Source of the DNA: Kineococcus sp. NBC_00420
GTDB taxonomy: Bacteria > Actinomycetota > Actinomycetes > Actinomycetales > Kineococcaceae
DNA length: 64,000 nucleotides
Assembly: GCF_036021035.1 (NCBI RefSeq)
Contig: NZ_CP107930.1
Location: forward strand, 806,001 to 870,000
Direction of reading: 5' to 3'
A program made the position numbers and the translations under genes. The notes under the pieces were generated by a model that was not told the origin of the DNA, ran no database searches, and saw nothing but the letters and a program-made list of their open reading frames with translations. Positions 9,001 through 19,175 of this stretch are shown one piece after another. Each line of letters starts with the position of its first letter. Position 1 is the first letter of the stretch.

Positions 9001-10110
9001 ATGCAGGACCTGAGGCTCGTCGGGGTCCACGACGACGGGGAGCACGTCGTGCTCGTGGCGACCGACGGCAGCCGGTACCGGTTGCGGGTCGACGAGGCGT
9101 TGCGCGCGGCCGTGCGCCGTGATCGCGCCCGCCTGGGTCAGCTGCAGATCCAGATGGAGGCGCAGCTGCGGCCCCGCGACATCCAGGCCCGCATCCGGGC
9201 CGGGGAGACCGCCGAGGACGTGGCCGCCGCGGGTGGGCTGACGCTGGAGCACGTCCGCCGCTACGAGGGACCGGTCCTGGCGGAACGGGCCCACGTGGTC
9301 GGCCTCGCCCGGCGCACGCCGTACGGGCGTTCCTCGGTCGCGGGCAGCCTCGACGACGTCGTGGTCTCCCGCCTCTCCGCCCGGGCCGTCGACCCCGAGG
9401 GTGCCCGCTGGGACGCCTGGCGCGAGGACGACGGGTCCTGGACGGTGCAGTGCGAGTTCGTCGCCGGTGGCCGTGGCCGCGTCGCCCGCTGGGGGTTCGA
9501 CGCGAGCGCCCGGGTGCTGTCCGCGCTCGACGACGAGGCCCGCTGGCTGAGCGAGGAGGAACCGAGCGAACCGGGGCCGCTGCCCGCCCGTCGGCTCGTC
9601 TCCGTCAACGGTGAGGGCCGCGCCGGCGAGCGCGTCTACGACGTCGAGGCCGACGGCGGGGTCCGGACCAACCAGACCGACGACCTGCTCGACGCCCTCG
9701 ACCACCAGCGCGGGGTCCGCCCCGAGTCCGCGCAGCCACCGGCCCCCGACAACTCCGGATCGGCCCCGCACGTCGACGACCTGACCGCCGACCCGCCGCC
9801 GGCGCACCCCGCGGCCTCCGCCCCCGACGAGCTCGAGGACCGGACGGTCCTGCCCGGCCACGAGCCGGGACCCGTCGAAGCCGAGGAACCTGCGGCCGGG
9901 GAGCCTGAGGCCGGGGAACCCGAGGCCGTCGAACCGGAGCCGGAACCGACCCCGGAGCCCGAACCGGAGATCGCGGCGGAGGCTCCTGTCGAGAAACCCG
10001 CTCCCCGGCGCCGCAACCGCTCCGCCGGCCGCAGCGGCGGTTCCTCGGGCTCCAAGCGCTCGAGCGTCCCGAGCTGGGACGACATCATGTTCGGGACGAA
10101 GAAGGACTGA
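9001..10110 (+). CDS. sepH: Septation protein SepH
   Basis: A 369-residue actinobacterial cell-division protein. SepH binds FtsZ and stimulates filament assembly at division sites. The N-terminal DUF3071 domain ([20 protein letters not shown] to about residue 170) holds a helix-turn-helix-like stretch, [21 protein letters not shown] Pro/Glu/Asp-rich linker with repeated EP-x-A-GEPEA units spans about residues 240-330, and the basic C-terminus ends in the conserved [14 protein letters not shown] at 9001 is chosen because it starts the conserved domain. It is divergent from hemH and convergent with the phosphodiesterase gene. Confidence 0.93.
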   Translation: MQDLRLVGVHDDGEHVVLVATDGSRYRLRVDEALRAAVRRDRARLGQLQIQMEAQLRPRDIQARIRAGETAEDVAAAGGLTLEHVRRYEGPVLAERAHVVGLARRTPYGRSSVAGSLDDVVVSRLSARAVDPEGARWDAWREDDGSWTVQCEFVAGGRGRVARWGFDASARVLSALDDEARWLSEEEPSEPGPLPARRLVSVNGEGRAGERVYDVEADGGVRTNQTDDLLDALDHQRGVRPESAQPPAPDNSGSAPHVDDLTADPPPAHPAASAPDELEDRTVLPGHEPGPVEAEEPAAGEPEAGEPEAVEPEPEPTPEPEPEIAAEAPVEKPAPRRRNRSAGRSGGSSGSKRSSVPSWDDIMFGTKKD

Positions 10111-11250
10111 TCAGCAGAAGACGCTGAACAGCGGCACGAGGCGTTCCAGGTCGGAGAGCGCCCCGTGCTGTCCGACCAGGCGCAGGGTCTCGGGCCGCAT
10201 CCGGGCGGAGTTCACGACGGCGATCGGTTCGCGCATGACGGCGAGGACGTCGCCGATGCGCCCGGCGACGCGTTCCTCGACGGGGCCGAACCAGCCGGCG
10301 GCGATCGCCTGCTCGCGCAGCACGACCTCGGCGGAACCCCCGAACCGGGCCTGCCAGGTCTGCGCGACCTGCTGCGCCGCACCGGGTTCGGTGTAGAGCT
10401 GGACGGTCCGGGGTTCTCCGCCGGCGTGTCGCACACCCCGCAGGAGTTCCGGTTCGGCGGCGAGGTCGAGACGGTCCGGCGGCGCGACGTCGACCATGCC
10501 GTGATCGGCGGTGACGAGCAGCAGGGTCCCCTTCGGCAACCGGCGGGCCAGGTGTCCCAGGGCCTCGTCGACGCGTTCGAGTTCCGCCGTCCACTCCCCC
10601 GACTCCACGCCGGAGCCGTGACCGGTGTGGTCGAGCTTCCCCCAGTAGAGGTAGGTCAGCTGGCGCGGGGCCGAGCGGACCGCGGCGACGGCAGCGTCGA
10701 CGCGGGCCTCGAGGCGTTCCGGGGTCCCGACGAAGCGTCCGCCGCGCAGGGCGGCCTCGGTCAACCCCGAACCGTCGAAGTGCGGAGGGGCCACGCGGAC
10801 GACGTCGACCCCGCCGGCGACGACCTGCTGGAAGACCGTGGTGTGCGGTTGCCAACGGCGCGGGTCCACCGCGCTGTCCCACTGGAGTTCGTTGAGCAGC
10901 ACGTCCCGGTCGGGGTCCAGGACCTCGTAGCCGACGAGACCGTGCCCGCCGGGGGCGAGACCGGTGCCGAGCAGACCCATGCTGGTCGCCGTCGTCGTCG
11001 GGAACCCGGCGGTGAGGGTGCGGTGCAGGCCGTCGGCGCGCCAGCGGCGCATCGTCGGCGCGTGCCCGGACCGGCTCTGCAGGGCGAGGTCGCCCATCCC
11101 GTCGATCAGGACGAGGCAGACCCGTTGCGCCCCGGGGAGGAGCAGGTCGGGTGAGGCGTCGGCGAAGTCCGGCAGCCGCAGGGCCCGGGCGACCGCGGGG
11201 AGGAGGTCGGCGAGGGTGTCGCGACCGTAGCCGGGGGCGGGGAGCAGCAC
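10111..11250 (-). CDS. Alkaline phosphatase family / nucleotide pyrophosphatase-like protein
   Basis: A 379-residue metal-dependent phosphoesterase of the alkaline phosphatase superfamily. Metal-site motifs are CLVLIDGMGD (first Asp), GFPTTTATS with the nucleophilic Thr, GKLDHTGHGSG and VTADHGMVDV. No signal peptide is seen, so it is probably cytoplasmic or membrane-associated. GTG at 11250 is chosen since it lies two bases after the DUF5998 stop, indicating an operon. The DUF5998-phosphodiesterase pair beside sepH is conserved in actinobacteria. The substrate (nucleotide sugar, phosphodiester or phosphonate) is not known. Confidence 0.85.
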   Translation of the reverse strand: MLLPAPGYGRDTLADLLPAVARALRLPDFADASPDLLLPGAQRVCLVLIDGMGDLALQSRSGHAPTMRRWRADGLHRTLTAGFPTTTATSMGLLGTGLAPGGHGLVGYEVLDPDRDVLLNELQWDSAVDPRRWQPHTTVFQQVVAGGVDVVRVAPPHFDGSGLTEAALRGGRFVGTPERLEARVDAAVAAVRSAPRQLTYLYWGKLDHTGHGSGVESGEWTAELERVDEALGHLARRLPKGTLLLVTADHGMVDVAPPDRLDLAAEPELLRGVRHAGGEPRTVQLYTEPGAAQQVAQTWQARFGGSAEVVLREQAIAAGWFGPVEERVAGRIGDVLAVMREPIAVVNSARMRPETLRLVGQHGALSDLERLVPLFSVFC

Positions 11251-11252
11251 GC

Positions 11253-11849
11253 TCAGCGCGAGGTGACGGCGGACAGCGCGCGGGCGAAGGCGAGCGCGGC
11301 GGCGACGGCGTCGGCCCCCTCGGCCGCACCGGCGATCCGGACGGTCAGGTCGTCGCCGGTGAGGGACCCGGTGTAGCCGTGGTCGGCCTCGCAGTCGGGG
11401 TCGGGGCACGACGCCGGTTCGAGGTCGACGCGGTGCAGCGCACCCCATCCCAGCGTCAGGCTGACCTCCGCGGGGGTGCTGCCGACGCGGTGGTCGGCCG
11501 GTCGGGTGACGACCTGGGAGACCACGACGGAGTGCACCCTCGTCAGCGGGACCGACTCCGTCGAGCAGATCGCGTAGGCCTCGCTCGCGGTCTCGTCGGG
11601 GGCGTGGTCGTCGGCGTGCGCCACGACCAGGCGGGTCGGGGTCGTGGCCAGGACGGTGACGTGGCGTCGCACCTCGTTGGCGTCGAACGTCGTCTCCGGG
11701 TGCACGAGGTGGAACTCGACCGGCTCGCCGGCGACGGCGGTGCGCAGGCTGTCCGCGACGAGGGTCGGGTAGTAGCCGGCCCGCTCGAGGTCGGTGAGCA
11801 GTCGGGCGGGGAGGTCGGTGCCCTCGCGGGTGTCGGTGCGCTCGCGCAT
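11253..11849 (-). CDS. DUF5998 domain protein
   Basis: A 198-residue soluble protein matching DUF5998: LERAGYYPTLVADSLRTAVAG, HPETTFDANEVRRHVTVLAT and TPTRLVVAHADDH are the conserved blocks, followed by a strand-rich C-terminal half with an acidic CPDPDCEADHG loop. ATG at 11849 is preferred to the upstream start at 11885 because GATGGTGGC sits just before it and the family starts close to this point. It is followed two bases later by the phosphodiesterase gene. The function is unknown. Confidence 0.85.
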   Translation of the reverse strand: MRERTDTREGTDLPARLLTDLERAGYYPTLVADSLRTAVAGEPVEFHLVHPETTFDANEVRRHVTVLATTPTRLVVAHADDHAPDETASEAYAICSTESVPLTRVHSVVVSQVVTRPADHRVGSTPAEVSLTLGWGALHRVDLEPASCPDPDCEADHGYTGSLTGDDLTVRIAGAAEGADAVAAALAFARALSAVTSR

Positions 11850-11895
11850 GCCACCATCCTCGCGCACGTTGCGGCCGCGCCTCACAACGGCAGGC

Positions 11896-14586
11896 TCACA
11901 GCGGCAGGGTCCGCCGGTCGGGGTCGGCCCGGCCCTGGGGCGCGGCGACCCGCACGACGGCGTCCAGGACGCTCACCCCCCGCTCGGCGACGAGCACCGG
12001 CGACAGGCGGAGTTCCGCGATCTCCGGCAACGCGTCGGCGACGACCGCGACGCGGGCGATGACGTCCTGCAGCGCGTCGACGTCCAGCAGCGGGGAGCCG
12101 CGGTGCCCGAACAGCTTGGGCGCGGCCCGGACGGAGCGGACCAGGTCGGAGACGTCCACGTCGGTGAGCGGCGGGATGCGGTAGGCGATGTCCCCCATGA
12201 GGTCCAGCGGATCGCCCTCGATCCCGAAGGACAGCACCGGGCCGAACAGCGGGTCCTCGTCGCTGCGGACCAGGCAGGGCACCCCGAGGGGGGCCATCGG
12301 CTGGACGGCCAGCGTGCGGGCCCCGTCGCCGAAGACGTCGCGCATCTCCCCCACCGCGTCCCGCAGCGCGTCCGGGGTGGAGAGCCCCAGGCGCACCCCG
12401 CGCAGGTCCTGGCGCCCCGACAGCTCCTCGCCGACGGTCTTGAGGGCCACGGGCCAACCGAAGCGTTCCGCGGCCGCCACGGCCTCCTCGACGCCGTCGA
12501 CCTCGGCCCGGGGCAGCAGCGGGACCCCGATCGCCTCCAGCACCGCGGCCCGTGCGTCGCGGCTCAGGTTCGTCCCCCCGGGGTGCTCGCGCAGGGCGTC
12601 CTCGACGAGGGTCCGGGCCAGGGCGAGGTCGACGCCCTCGGGGGCCACCGGCCGGCCGCGGTCCTTGCGCCGCCAGTGCGCGTAGCGGACGACGGCCGCC
12701 AGCGCGCGGACGGCGTCCTCGGGGGTCGGGAAGCTGGGGACGGTGGGGACGTCGGGCAGGTCGGGGGCGCCCGCGTCGACCCCGAGGAGGGTCGCGGACA
12801 CCGAGCGGGTACCGAGGAAGCACGTCACGCAGGTCTTGCCCCCCTCACCGGCGGTGCGGGCGACGGCGACGGCGACGGTCGCGTCGACGGTCGCCGTCGG
12901 GGGGACCCAGCTGGCGACGACGGCGTCGACCTCCGGATCGGCGAAGGCGGCCCGCAGGGCGGCCGTGAACTCCTCGGCGCCGGCCTCGGGGTGGACGGCC
13001 GTGGGGCCGTGCACGACCTGCAGGCCCCAGCTGACGCAGGCGTCGGCGGCCAGGGTCCCCAGGGCGTCGGAGTTGCCGACGATGGCGATCCGCGACCCCG
13101 CGGGCAGGGGCTGCTCGACGGCGACCTGGGCGACGTCGAAGAGCTGGTGGACGTTCTCGACGCGGATGACCCCGGCCTGGCGCAGCATCGAGTCGACGAC
13201 CTCGAAGGGCACCTGCGAGGCCCGCACGGCGTGCCCGGGCGGCACGCCGAACCCCGACGCGCCGGACTTCACGACGATGACGGGTTTGCGCCGGGCGAGC
13301 CCGCGCGCGACCCGGCTGAACTTGCGCGGGTTCCCGACGCTCTCCAGGTAGAGGCCGACGGCCGCCGTCGCGTCGTCGTCGTGCCAGAACTGCATGAGGT
13401 CGTTGCCGGACACGTCGGCCCGGTTGCCCGCCGAGACGAAGGTCGAGATGCCCAGCCCCCGGCGTTGCGCGGAGCTGAGGACGGTCACGGCGAGCGCACC
13501 CGACTGGCTGAACAGCCCGAACCGCCCCGCCCGGGGCACGTCCTCGGCCAGGGAGGCGTTCAGCCGGACCGCCGGATCGGTGTTCACGACGCCGAAGGAG
13601 TTCGGTCCGATGACGCGCATGCCGTTCGCCCGGGCGATGCGGACGAGTTCCCGCTGCAGTTCCGCCCCCTCGGGGCCGGTCTCGGCGAAACCCGACGACA
13701 CCACGACGATGCCACGCACACCCGCTGCGGCGCAGTCGTTGACGGCTTCGATGACGGCGGCGGGCAGGACGGCGATGACGGCGAGGTCGATGGGGTCGGC
13801 GATGTCGCGGACGGAGGCGAGCAGCGGGATCCCCAGCAGCGTCTCCCCCACCGCGGCGGGGTTGACGGCGTGGATCGCGCCGGTGAACCCACCGGTCACG
13901 AGGTCGGCCAGCAACCGGTGTCCCACCGTGCCGGGGGTGCGCCGGGCCCCGATCACCACGACCGAGGACGGGGAGAGCAGCGCCGTGACGCTGCGCGACT
14001 CCGCGCGTTGCTCGCGGGCCCGCATGACGTCGAGGGAGCGCTGGGTCGGGTCGATGTCGAAGGAGACCTCCAGGACGCCGTCGGAGTAGCCCTGGCGCAC
14101 CTCGAACCCGGCCTCGCGGAAGACCCCGATCATCTTCGCGTTCTGCGGCAGGACGTCGGCCGTGAACCGGCGGATCCCGCGCTCGCGGGCCGCGGCGGCC
14201 AGGTGCTCCAGCAGGACCGAGCCGAGCCCGCGGCCCTGGTGGGCGTCGGAGATGTTGAAGGCGACCTCGGCCGAGCGGGGCTTGCCGGGTCGCACGGGGG
14301 CCGCGTCGAAGCGGGCGATGCCGACGATGTCGTCGCCGACGGTCGCCACCAGCGCGACCCGGTCGACGTGGTCGACCTGGGTGAAGCGGGCGAGGTCACG
14401 ACGCGAGAGGCGCGGCATCGGGGCGAAGAAGCGGAAGTAGCGGGACTCGTCGGACTGGCGGACGTGGAAGTCGGCCACCAGGTCGGCGTCGTCCGGCCGG
14501 ATGGGGCGCACGTGCGCCGTACCGCCGTCCCGCAGGGCCACGTCGGCCTCCCACCGGGTCGGGTAACCCACAGGCGGCAGCGGCAT
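11896..14586 (-). CDS. Bifunctional GNAT N-acetyltransferase / acetate-CoA ligase-like (Pat-type lysine acetyltransferase)
   Basis: An 896-residue fusion protein. Residues ~15-170 form a GNAT domain (VRPIRPDDADLVADF; acetyl-CoA loop HQGRGLGSVLLEHL). It is followed by a CoA-binding Rossmann domain (VVVIGARRTPGTVGHRLL), two succinyl-CoA-synthetase-like domains (GPNSFGVVN, LFSQSGALA, VSAGNRADVSGNDLMQF) and a C-terminal ATP-grasp domain ending LRLSPVLVAERGV. This architecture is that of actinobacterial and enterobacterial Pat/PatZ enzymes that acetylate acetyl-CoA synthetase and other proteins; the ligase-like part is generally regulatory. Reaction specificity is inferred. The gene is divergent from the nitroreductase, with 26 bases between the starts. 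Confidence 0.88.
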   Translation of the reverse strand: MPLPPVGYPTRWEADVALRDGGTAHVRPIRPDDADLVADFHVRQSDESRYFRFFAPMPRLSRRDLARFTQVDHVDRVALVATVGDDIVGIARFDAAPVRPGKPRSAEVAFNISDAHQGRGLGSVLLEHLAAAARERGIRRFTADVLPQNAKMIGVFREAGFEVRQGYSDGVLEVSFDIDPTQRSLDVMRAREQRAESRSVTALLSPSSVVVIGARRTPGTVGHRLLADLVTGGFTGAIHAVNPAAVGETLLGIPLLASVRDIADPIDLAVIAVLPAAVIEAVNDCAAAGVRGIVVVSSGFAETGPEGAELQRELVRIARANGMRVIGPNSFGVVNTDPAVRLNASLAEDVPRAGRFGLFSQSGALAVTVLSSAQRRGLGISTFVSAGNRADVSGNDLMQFWHDDDATAAVGLYLESVGNPRKFSRVARGLARRKPVIVVKSGASGFGVPPGHAVRASQVPFEVVDSMLRQAGVIRVENVHQLFDVAQVAVEQPLPAGSRIAIVGNSDALGTLAADACVSWGLQVVHGPTAVHPEAGAEEFTAALRAAFADPEVDAVVASWVPPTATVDATVAVAVARTAGEGGKTCVTCFLGTRSVSATLLGVDAGAPDLPDVPTVPSFPTPEDAVRALAAVVRYAHWRRKDRGRPVAPEGVDLALARTLVEDALREHPGGTNLSRDARAAVLEAIGVPLLPRAEVDGVEEAVAAAERFGWPVALKTVGEELSGRQDLRGVRLGLSTPDALRDAVGEMRDVFGDGARTLAVQPMAPLGVPCLVRSDEDPLFGPVLSFGIEGDPLDLMGDIAYRIPPLTDVDVSDLVRSVRAAPKLFGHRGSPLLDVDALQDVIARVAVVADALPEIAELRLSPVLVAERGVSVLDAVVRVAAPQGRADPDRRTLPL

Positions 14587-14612
14587 GGTGGTGATCCTAG
14601 GACGATGGGGGC

Positions 14613-15224
14613 GTGGAGTTCTGGGAGGTCCTGGCCCGACGTCGGATGGTGCGCCGCTACGACGGTGCCCCGGTGGCGGAGGAGGTGCTGCGGCGTGCGC
14701 TGAGCGCGGCGCTGCGGGCCCCGAGCGCGGGCAACAGCCAGGGCCGCGACCTGCTGGTCCTGCGCAGCGCGGCCGACCGCGAGCTGTTCTGGGCGCGCAC
14801 GGCGCAGCCCGGTCCGGCCGACGGGTGGCTGACCGGCATGCGCACCGCACCCGTCGTGGTCGTCCTGCTCGCCGACCCCGACGCCTACGCCCGCCGCTAC
14901 GCCGCGCCGGACAAGCCGGGGCCCGACCGGGACGCGGCGCACTGGGAGGTGTCCTGGCCGGACGTCGACACCGGGATGTCGGGGTTGCTGGTGCTGCTCG
15001 CGGCGGTCGAGGAGGGACTGGGCGCCTGCCTGTTCGGGGTCCCCACGGCCGCGCACGCCGCCGTGCGGGAGGCCTTCGGGGTGCCTGCGGAGCGCCGCGT
15101 CGTCGCCGCGCTGACCCTGGGCCACCCCGCCGCCGACGAGGCCTCGCGCCCCTCGCGGGCGCACCGGCGGACCCTCGCCGACACCGTCCACGACGGCCGC
15201 TTCGACGCGCCCTGGGGCGGCTAG
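14613..15224 (+). CDS. Nitroreductase family oxidoreductase
   Basis: A 203-residue FMN-dependent nitroreductase-fold protein. The N-terminal ARRRMVRRYDGAPV and APSAGNSQG match the flavin phosphate-binding elements; the C-terminal GACLFGVP and LTLGHPA are also standard. It probably uses NAD(P)H to reduce nitro, quinone or enamide substrates, or acts as an F420/FMN oxidoreductase; the physiological substrate is unknown. It starts with GTG and ends 38 bases before parC, in the same direction. Confidence 0.85.
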   Translation: MEFWEVLARRRMVRRYDGAPVAEEVLRRALSAALRAPSAGNSQGRDLLVLRSAADRELFWARTAQPGPADGWLTGMRTAPVVVVLLADPDAYARRYAAPDKPGPDRDAAHWEVSWPDVDTGMSGLLVLLAAVEEGLGACLFGVPTAAHAAVREAFGVPAERRVVAALTLGHPAADEASRPSRAHRRTLADTVHDGRFDAPWGG

Positions 15225-15262
15225 GACACGATCGCGCCCTGCGGGACGGCAGAATGCGGCTC

Positions 15263-17752
15263 ATGCCTCGCAAGTCCGCACCTCCGCCGCCGCCGTCCGA
15301 CGTTCCCGAGCGGATCGTCGACATCGACGTCGAGCAGGAGATGCAGGGGGCGTTCCTGGAGTACGCCTACTCCGTCATCTACTCGCGCGCCCTGCCCGAC
15401 GCCCGGGACGGCCTGAAACCCGTCCAGCGCCGGATCCTCTACATGATGCAGGACATGGGGCTGGTCCCCGCGCGGGCGCACGTGAAGTCGGCCCGCGTGG
15501 TCGGCGAGGTGATGGGCAAGCTGCACCCGCACGGTGACGTCGCGATCTACGACGCCCTGGTGCGCCAGGCCCAGAGCTGGACGATGCGGCTGCCGCTGGT
15601 CGACGGGCACGGGAACTTCGGGTCCCTGGACGCCGGTCCCGCCGCGCAGCGCTACACCGAGGCGCGGATGGCGCCGGCCGCGCTGCTCATGACGACGGGC
15701 CTGGACGAGAACGTCGTCGACTTCGTCCCGAACTACGACGACCGGCTCACCGAACCCGGTGTCCTGCCGGCCGCGTTCCCGAACCTGCTCGTCAACGGGG
15801 CCAGCGGCATCGCCGTCGGGATGGCCACGAACATGCCGCCGCACAACCTCGTCGAGGTGGTCAACGCGGCGAAGCACCTCATCCGCCACCCCGAGGCGGA
15901 CCTCCCGGCCCTCATGCGCTTCATCCCGGGCCCGGACCTGCCCACGGGCGGGCGCATCGTCGGCCTCGAGGGGATCAAGGACGCCTACGCGAGCGGTCGC
16001 GGTTCCTTCCGCACCCGGGCCAGCGTGACGATGGAGAAGATCGGCCGCCGCCAGGCGATCGTCGCCACCGAACTCCCCTACGGCGTCGGACCGGAACGGT
16101 TGATCGAGAAGATCGCCGACCACGTCAAGAACAAGCGCCTGCAGGGTGTCGCCGACGTCACCGACCTCTCCGACCGGCACAACGGGATGCGCCTGGTCAT
16201 CGAGGTCAAGAACGGTTTCGTCCCCGAGGCCGTGCTGGAGCAGCTCTACCGGTTGACGCCGATGGAGGAGTCCTTCGGCATCAACAACGTGGCCCTGGTC
16301 GAGGGCCAGCCCCGGACGCTGGGGTTGAAGGAACTCCTCGAGGTGTTCATCGGCCACCGCCTCGACGTGGTGCGCCGCCGGACGCAGTTCCGCCTGGAGA
16401 AGGCCCAGGACCGGTTGCACCTCGTCGACGGGTTGCTCGTCGCGATCCTGGACATCGACGAGGTCATCGCGATCGTCCGTTCCTCCGACGACGCCCCGGC
16501 CGCGTTGAGCCGGTTGATGGAGCGCTTCACCCTGTCGGAGAACCAGGGTCGCTACATCCTGGACATGCAGCTGCGCCGCCTGACGCGGTTCTCCCGCATC
16601 GAGCTGGAACGCGAGCAGGGCGAGTTGCGGGCCACCATCGCCGAGCTCCAGGCCATCCTGGACGACGAGAACCGGTTGCGGACCCTCGTCAGCGACGAAC
16701 TCGGCGCGGTCGCCGCGGAGCACGGGACGCCGCGCCGCACGGTGCTGCTGACCGCCTCCGGCCCGGCGACCGGTTCGGCGGCCGTCCCGACGCAGCTGGA
16801 GATCTCCGACGACCCGTGCTGGGTCCTGCTGTCGTCGGCGGGTCTGCTGGCGCGGACGAGTTCGGTGGAACCCCTGGGCACCGAGGGCAGGCGCAGCCGG
16901 CACGACCTGGTGCTCGCCGCGGCCCCCGCGACGGCCCGGGGTTTCGTCGGGGTCATCACCTCGGCGGGACGTCTGGTCCGGGTCCCGGTGCTGGACCTGC
17001 CGACGCTGCCCGAGACGGCAGGACGGCCGAACCTCTCCGGTGGCACCGGCGTCAAGGAGTTCGTGACGTTCGGGAAGGGCGAGCGGGCCCTGACGATCGT
17101 GCCGCTGCCCAGCCCCGGCGTCGAGGACCCCGACGACCCGGGTTTCGCCCTCGCCACCGCCGGCGGGACGGTGAAGCGCGTCGTGCTGGAAGCGCTGGGA
17201 AACCGCGACGAGGTCGATGTCATCACGCTGAAGGACCTCGGCCCGCGCCAGAAGGACGAGGTCGTCGCGGCCGTCCAGCTGACGAGCGGCGAGGAGGAGC
17301 TGGTGTTCATCACCTCCGACGCCCAGCTGCTGCGCTTCTCCGCCTCGGCGGTGCGCCCGCAGGGTCGTCCCGCCGCCGGGATGGCCGGGATCAAGCTCTC
17401 CCCCGGCGCCCGGGTGGTCGCGATGACCGCCGTCTCCGGCGACGCCGAGAACCCCGTCGTCGTGACCGTCGCGGGCGACTCGACGAGCGGGGTCTCGCAG
17501 CTCGGCTCGGCGAAGGTCACCCCGCTCTCGGAGTACCCGGCCAAGGGCCGCGCGACCGGCGGGGTGCGCTGCCACCGCTTCGCCCGGGGTGAGGACGTGC
17601 TGCTGCTGGCGTGGGCCGGCCCGGCTCCCGCCGAGGCCGCGACGTCGACCGGCACCGCCGTCGCCCTGCCGGAGACGCCCGGACGCCGGGACGGGTCGGG
17701 TACCGCGCTGGAACGGCCGATCGCCGCGATCGCGGGGCCGCCCCAGGTGTAG
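15263..17752 (+). CDS. parC: DNA topoisomerase IV subunit A
   Basis: An 829-residue type IIA topoisomerase A subunit, which cuts and rejoins DNA during decatenation. After a Pro-rich start come the winged-helix domain ([19 protein letters not shown]), the HPHGD element and the active-site Tyr131 in [10 protein letters not shown]. The tower and coiled-coil regions follow, then a C-terminal beta-pinwheel from ~residue 500. The GyrA box (QRRGGKG) is not seen, and the gene lies near sigA with parE on the other side of an accessory stretch, so topoisomerase IV is favoured over gyrase. ATG at 15254 would add three residues. Confidence 0.9.
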   Translation: MPRKSAPPPPPSDVPERIVDIDVEQEMQGAFLEYAYSVIYSRALPDARDGLKPVQRRILYMMQDMGLVPARAHVKSARVVGEVMGKLHPHGDVAIYDALVRQAQSWTMRLPLVDGHGNFGSLDAGPAAQRYTEARMAPAALLMTTGLDENVVDFVPNYDDRLTEPGVLPAAFPNLLVNGASGIAVGMATNMPPHNLVEVVNAAKHLIRHPEADLPALMRFIPGPDLPTGGRIVGLEGIKDAYASGRGSFRTRASVTMEKIGRRQAIVATELPYGVGPERLIEKIADHVKNKRLQGVADVTDLSDRHNGMRLVIEVKNGFVPEAVLEQLYRLTPMEESFGINNVALVEGQPRTLGLKELLEVFIGHRLDVVRRRTQFRLEKAQDRLHLVDGLLVAILDIDEVIAIVRSSDDAPAALSRLMERFTLSENQGRYILDMQLRRLTRFSRIELEREQGELRATIAELQAILDDENRLRTLVSDELGAVAAEHGTPRRTVLLTASGPATGSAAVPTQLEISDDPCWVLLSSAGLLARTSSVEPLGTEGRRSRHDLVLAAAPATARGFVGVITSAGRLVRVPVLDLPTLPETAGRPNLSGGTGVKEFVTFGKGERALTIVPLPSPGVEDPDDPGFALATAGGTVKRVVLEALGNRDEVDVITLKDLGPRQKDEVVAAVQLTSGEEELVFITSDAQLLRFSASAVRPQGRPAAGMAGIKLSPGARVVAMTAVSGDAENPVVVTVAGDSTSGVSQLGSAKVTPLSEYPAKGRATGGVRCHRFARGEDVLLLAWAGPAPAEAATSTGTAVALPETPGRRDGSGTALERPIAAIAGPPQV

Positions 17753-17825
17753 GTGAACTCCGTGTTTCGTCTCGCCGCCACGCCGGTCGTGGACTGGCGA
17801 CGGGCTCGCGGTGCGAGTAGGCCTG

Positions 17826-19175
17826 ATGCGCATGGCCGAGCAGACGAGCGACCCGACCCGACCGAGCACCCCCGACACGACCTACCTCACCTCGGTGCGG
17901 GTGGGCATCGACCGGGCCGCGGCCACCGCGGCCCCGCTGACGAGTGAGCACGCCGGGGCCTCCGAGGCCCTGCTCGACGCGACTGAGGCCGCGGTGGAGG
18001 CGCTCGGGGCGGACCTCCTCGCCCTGAGCCACGACCTGCACGCCCACCCCGAGGAGGGTTTCGCCGAGCACCGCTCGGTGCGGGCCGTCGCCGACCTCCT
18101 CGCCCGTCACGACGTCGAGGCCACGGTCGGGGTGCACGGGCTGGAGACGGCGTTGAAGGCCGTCGTCTCCAGCGGCGCAGGGCCGACCGTCGCCGTCCTC
18201 GCGGAGTACGACGCGCTGCCGGGGGTCGGGCACGGCTGCGGCCACAACGTCATCTGCGCCACCGCGGTGGGGGCCTTCCTCGGCCTGGTCCACGCCCTGC
18301 GCTCCGGGGAGGTCTCGGGGACGGCGGTGCTGCTCGGGACGCCCGCCGAGGAGGGCGGGGGCGGCAAGGAGGTCATGGCCCGCGACGGCGCGTTCGAGGG
18401 GGTCGACGCCGTCGTGATGCTGCACCCGTTCAGCTACGACGTCGCCGTGCAGCCCTTCCTCGGACGCCGCCAGGTCCGCGCGACCTACACGGGGGTTCCC
18501 GCGCACGCGTCGGCGCAACCCTTCATGGGACGCAACGCCCTCGACGCCGTCGTCGCCGGCTACAACGGCATCGCGATGCTGCGCCAGCACATCACCCCCA
18601 GCGACCGCGTCCACGGGATCGTCGTCGACGGCGGGCAGCGCCCGAACGTCGTCCCGGCCCGCGCCGTGTCGGAGTACTACGTGCGCTCGGCGGAACCCGC
18701 GACGCTCACGGACCTGTGCGGGCGGGTCGACACGATCCTGCGGGCCGCGGCCGCGATGACCGGGTGCGGGGTGGAGCTGGAGTGGGACCGCCAGCCCGCG
18801 TACCTGCCGATCCGCGCGAACCTGGAGATGGCCGCGCGGTGGACCACGCACCAGCAGCGACGCGGACGCACCGCCCTGCCCCCGGGGGTCGTCCCGGAGA
18901 CCCTGTCGGGCTCCACCGACCTCGGGAACGTCAGCGTGCGGGTCCCCTCGATCCACCCGATGCTCGCCGTCTCCGGCCCGGAGCTCTCGCTGCACACGGC
19001 GGAGTTCGCCGCCGCGGCCGGGTCCCCCTCCGGGGACGCGGGCGTGCTCGACGGAGCCGTCGGGTTGGCCCTCACCGCGCTGGACGTCCTCGCGGACCCC
19101 GAACTCCTGGCGGCCGTGACGGCCGAGTTCGACGCCGCCGGCGGTGTCCTGGACGTCGAGGAGTTCCTGGCGTGA
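17826..19175 (+). CDS. M20-family amidohydrolase (AbgA/AbgB-like)
   Basis: A metallopeptidase of the M20 family (~449 residues). Conserved metal and catalytic elements include LSHDLHAHPEEGF, LAEYDALPGVGHGCGHN, GTPAEEGGGGKEVM and HPF; the dimerisation domain contains GVPAHASAQPFMGRNALDA. Such enzymes deacylate N-acyl amino acids or cleave p-aminobenzoyl-glutamate. Its stop overlaps the start of an AbgT-type transporter (GTGA), which supports a p-aminobenzoyl-glutamate-like peptide as substrate; this is inference. The start is uncertain: GTG 17811, ATG 17826 and ATG 17832 are all in frame, without a good ribosome-binding site. Confidence 0.85.
   Translation: MRMAEQTSDPTRPSTPDTTYLTSVRVGIDRAAATAAPLTSEHAGASEALLDATEAAVEALGADLLALSHDLHAHPEEGFAEHRSVRAVADLLARHDVEATVGVHGLETALKAVVSSGAGPTVAVLAEYDALPGVGHGCGHNVICATAVGAFLGLVHALRSGEVSGTAVLLGTPAEEGGGGKEVMARDGAFEGVDAVVMLHPFSYDVAVQPFLGRRQVRATYTGVPAHASAQPFMGRNALDAVVAGYNGIAMLRQHITPSDRVHGIVVDGGQRPNVVPARAVSEYYVRSAEPATLTDLCGRVDTILRAAAAMTGCGVELEWDRQPAYLPIRANLEMAARWTTHQQRRGRTALPPGVVPETLSGSTDLGNVSVRVPSIHPMLAVSGPELSLHTAEFAAAAGSPSGDAGVLDGAVGLALTALDVLADPELLAAVTAEFDAAGGVLDVEEFLA

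Noticed and set aside
11794-14703. Plus-strand frame of about 970 codons opposite the acetyltransferase-synthetase gene
   Set aside because: Same explanation: antisense of a real gene, with no recognisable domains.
15221-17878. Minus-strand frame of about 885 codons opposite parC
   Set aside because: Composition is dominated by Gly, Arg, Asp and His with no domains, and it lies fully antisense to a clear topoisomerase gene.
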